From contig NZ_BAABGM010000022.1 of the NCBI RefSeq assembly GCF_039541575.1, positions 54,489-118,488 of the forward strand: DNA of 64,000 bases, in the 5' to 3' direction. Each line of letters opens with the position of its first letter. Within the stretch, counting starts at the first letter, position 1. Shown in pieces: positions 62,100-64,000 of this stretch. The notes under the pieces were generated by a model. That model did no database searches, was not told the DNA's origin, and saw only the letters and a list, made by a program, of their open reading frames with translations. This stretch comes from Fodinibacter luteus (lineage in GTDB: Bacteria; Actinomycetota; Actinomycetes; Actinomycetales; Dermatophilaceae). The position numbers and the translations under genes are program-made.

Positions 62100-63374
62100 T
62101 CAGACCATATTTCGTGGGGGGCTTGGGAGGTCCCACTGACCAAAGCGCAGGTAGAAGGACAAGAATGGGTCCGACATGAATAGCGTATCGTCCCGATAGG
62201 CCAGCGCTGGGTCGCTAGCCCCGCGGCCATTCTCAGCGATCGTATTCATCTGACCGAGAGCGAACGCAACATTTTGCGTCGTTGGTGCGTCTTCAAACAG
62301 CTCACTAATCGCTCTAGACAAGTCCTGCGTCGAAACTTCACGAACAGCGCCAATCTTCGATATGCCATACAAGACGGCGCCGTAAATATCGGTTGTCCCG
62401 CCCGACTTCAGTTTCCGCGGCAGTCGGGGCTGGCCCTTGGTTCTCGGGCCCCGTCGCAGAGCATCGAAGACGCCAGGAATGTAACGGGTAGCGATGTTGC
62501 GGTAGAACTGCTGCAGATCCTTGGGCGGTTCAAGTTCCTTCCACTTCCCCCTCTGGGTCTCCGGGATTCCCTCGTCGATACAGTAGTCAAGGCACAATTG
62601 CTGCATCAGGAAGGGTGCGCCTAGGCTGTTCTTGGCAAACTCCTTGGCGATCCGATCGTTCCTGTCCGAAACGTTCAGCACGTCGAAGCCTAGACGAGCG
62701 ATGTAGACCAGTTCATCGGTCGACCAAGGCATGATCTGCAATTGCCAGAGCCGCCCAAGCATGTCCGTCTCACTCCGGACCACCGAGAATGCATCATGCG
62801 GGACAGCGATCAAGACGACCGGACTTGTGGCGATGATCCCCTTTATAGCGCGAACCAAGTCAAGTTTCAGAGCATCCGGAACATAGTGGAAGTCGTCGAT
62901 TACGACAGGAACCTCCAAGTCGGCAAGCGCATCTCTTGCGACAGCAGCCAACGGTCGCCTTGCCATGCCCTTAAACGAAGTCCCCCTAGATGCGTCGGAT
63001 CCGAACTCCGCGCCTAGTCCCGTACCGCTCGTCCCAAGACGGGCATTGATACTTCCCCTGAACCCGCTTCCCTTCGATGTGGACCACTCGACTTGATCGT
63101 AGAGATCGAGGAACTCGCACACCCGCATCCACAGATCGTCGAGTTCTCGGAGATCTCCGCCGGACACCCACAGCGCGGAGTCTCGCGGCAACAGCCTGTC
63201 AACAACCACGGTCTTGCCCGACTTCGTGGGGCCAGAGACGGTTAGTGCTGCACCTCGGTTCTGCAAGAACCTACGAATGGTGCCTTCGACGTCCTTCTCG
63301 TCTCGGGGGTTGTACGTGAACTCGGGGATCCGTCCCGGAGTGAAGACCTCACCCACCTGCCTGATCTCAACCAT
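62100..63374 (-). CDS. P-loop (AAA/STAND-like) ATPase
   Basis: A 424-aa protein of lower GC than its neighbours. Walker A SGPTKSGKTVV (~47-57), Walker B VPVVIDDFHYV (~155-165), then VVLIAVPHDAF and a C-terminal winged-helix-like part ending MSDPFLSFYLRFGQWDL. The IDDFHY signature marks an ATP-binding family that I know only as uncharacterised, frequent in accessory regions; it recalls ORC/STAND ATPases. TAATGA six bases before ATG suggests a leaderless start. It converges on the NOV-type gene and may or may not work with it. Confidence 0.72.
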   Translation of the reverse strand: MVEIRQVGEVFTPGRIPEFTYNPRDEKDVEGTIRRFLQNRGAALTVSGPTKSGKTVVVDRLLPRDSALWVSGGDLRELDDLWMRVCEFLDLYDQVEWSTSKGSGFRGSINARLGTSGTGLGAEFGSDASRGTSFKGMARRPLAAVARDALADLEVPVVIDDFHYVPDALKLDLVRAIKGIIATSPVVLIAVPHDAFSVVRSETDMLGRLWQLQIMPWSTDELVYIARLGFDVLNVSDRNDRIAKEFAKNSLGAPFLMQQLCLDYCIDEGIPETQRGKWKELEPPKDLQQFYRNIATRYIPGVFDALRRGPRTKGQPRLPRKLKSGGTTDIYGAVLYGISKIGAVREVSTQDLSRAISELFEDAPTTQNVAFALGQMNTIAENGRGASDPALAYRDDTLFMSDPFLSFYLRFGQWDLPSPPRNMV

Positions 63375-63509
63375 CCCGCGATCATTACACGGTGCTTCCC
63401 ACTGCCCGCGCCGACATCCCGCGACTGTGCAGGGAAGCGTTCACCCGTTGCCAGTGAGGCGCTGCACCTGCCCGGCCGACCGGCCCAACGGACTTCTCTA
63501 GCGACCTCC

Positions 63510-64000
63510 GGCGGGCCCGTCATGAGGAGGTGGTGGCCGCCGGTCGCCGCGAACTCGAGGGCGATCCGTGCCTCCGGCTGCCCGACGACGTCGGCGAGGC
63601 GGATCCGGGGTCGAGCCCGTTCTATGCCCTCGGCCGGTGCCGTGGGCGCGACCGGCGTCGGCTCGCCGCGCGCGGCGGCCGCGGCCACTCCAGGACTTCC
63701 CGGAGGTCGGCGGCGCCGTGCACGGCGACGTCGTCGACGATCTGCGCCTCGGCGACGTTCTCGAGCGGGACGACGACACGTCGGATGCCGCGCTGGGATG
63801 CCTCGAGCACGGCGGGGAAGCACGACGCGGACGCGGCCGTCGAGGGCGAGCTCGCCGAGGGGACGATGTCGCGGACAACGTCGTGCTGGGTTCGCCCCGC
63901 CGCGGCGAGCACGGCGACGGCGATGGGCGGATCAAAGGGGCTCATCGAACTTGACCGGGCACCTCGCGGATCGCAGCTGAGGCTCGCCGGTATTGGCGAG
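63510..64000 (-). pseudogene. comM: comM/yifB (Mg-chelatase-like) fragment, frameshifted and truncated
   Basis: Read leftward from the right edge, the order of motifs is PFDPPIAVAVLAAAG, GELALDGRVR, FPAVLEASQRGIRRVVVPLE, AEAQIVDDVAVHGAADL and ADVVGQPEARIALEFAATGG with HHLLMTGPP, all ComM. They sit in three different frames, so at least three frameshifts have occurred (one near 63860, where VPLGE has lost a base). Homology stops at ~63510 inside Walker A, after MTGPP; GxGKT and the rest are missing. ComM is a branch-migration helicase that promotes natural transformation. A dead copy, cut by the accessory region to its left. Confidence 0.8.

Overview
The window is GC-rich actinobacterial DNA. 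WhiB, leaderless genes with a TANNNT box 6-7 nt before the start codon, GuaB1 and pSAM2-type element genes all fit Actinomycetes. A Micrococcales/Intrasporangiaceae-like host is my guess; no rRNA or marker gene here settles it.

Layout. (1) 1-2161: chromosomal backbone with the end of a YihY/BrkB membrane protein, a membrane-anchored Ser/Thr kinase and tRNA-Lys(TTT). (2) 2124-32503: a ~30.4 kb integrated conjugative element bounded by a perfect 37-bp repeat of the tRNA-Lys 3' half. Its left operon (8147 to 2246, minus strand) has the pSAM2/AICE plan: Pra-like activator, three small paralogues, FtsK-type translocase, WhiB, HUH replication initiator, Xis, Int. A divergent control block follows (HTH regulator, membrane protein, NUDIX, HD). 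A second minus-strand operon (18287 to 11350) encodes a type IV secretion-like channel: small membrane subunit, PrgI/TcpE-like, VirB4, VirB6-like, VirB8-like, NlpC/P60 hydrolase. Cargo is a PD-(D/E)XK-like protein, a TauE fragment, several unknown lower-GC genes and a complete type I restriction-modification operon (hsdM-hsdS-hsdR). (3) 32504-53334: backbone with a secreted M28 peptidase, an MDR oxidoreductase, MarR, an AGE epimerase/hexose-6-P mutarotase pair, TerC under a yybP-ykoY manganese riboswitch, a probable light-controlled block (B12-binding MerR photoreceptor divergent from SDR-CPBP-photolyase), DUF445, GuaB1, an aminotransferase-V protein, PHP phosphoesterase, GntR, and tRNA-Glu, -Asp and -Phe. 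(4) 53335-63510: a second accessory region after tRNA-Phe. It holds a DUF1508 protein, a phage-like methyltransferase, a 5'-truncated RecB-like nuclease, an 1887-aa protein with the 'NO VEIN' architecture (sacsin/HSP90-type ATPase plus C-terminal DUF3883 nuclease fold), and a P-loop ATPase. It abuts (5) a frameshifted comM fragment cut at its Walker A motif.

How the parts work together. The element encodes excision, replication, transfer and self-regulation, and pays its way with restriction and possibly other defence. The best candidates for an undescribed system are the NOV-type ATPase-nuclease with its P-loop ATPase neighbour (56109-63374) and the unknown cargo at 21016-25379. A second novelty is the decamer ACGGCATCCG, which occurs 13 times in ~23 kb of backbone (both strands, counted by eye) and not at all in the two accessory regions.
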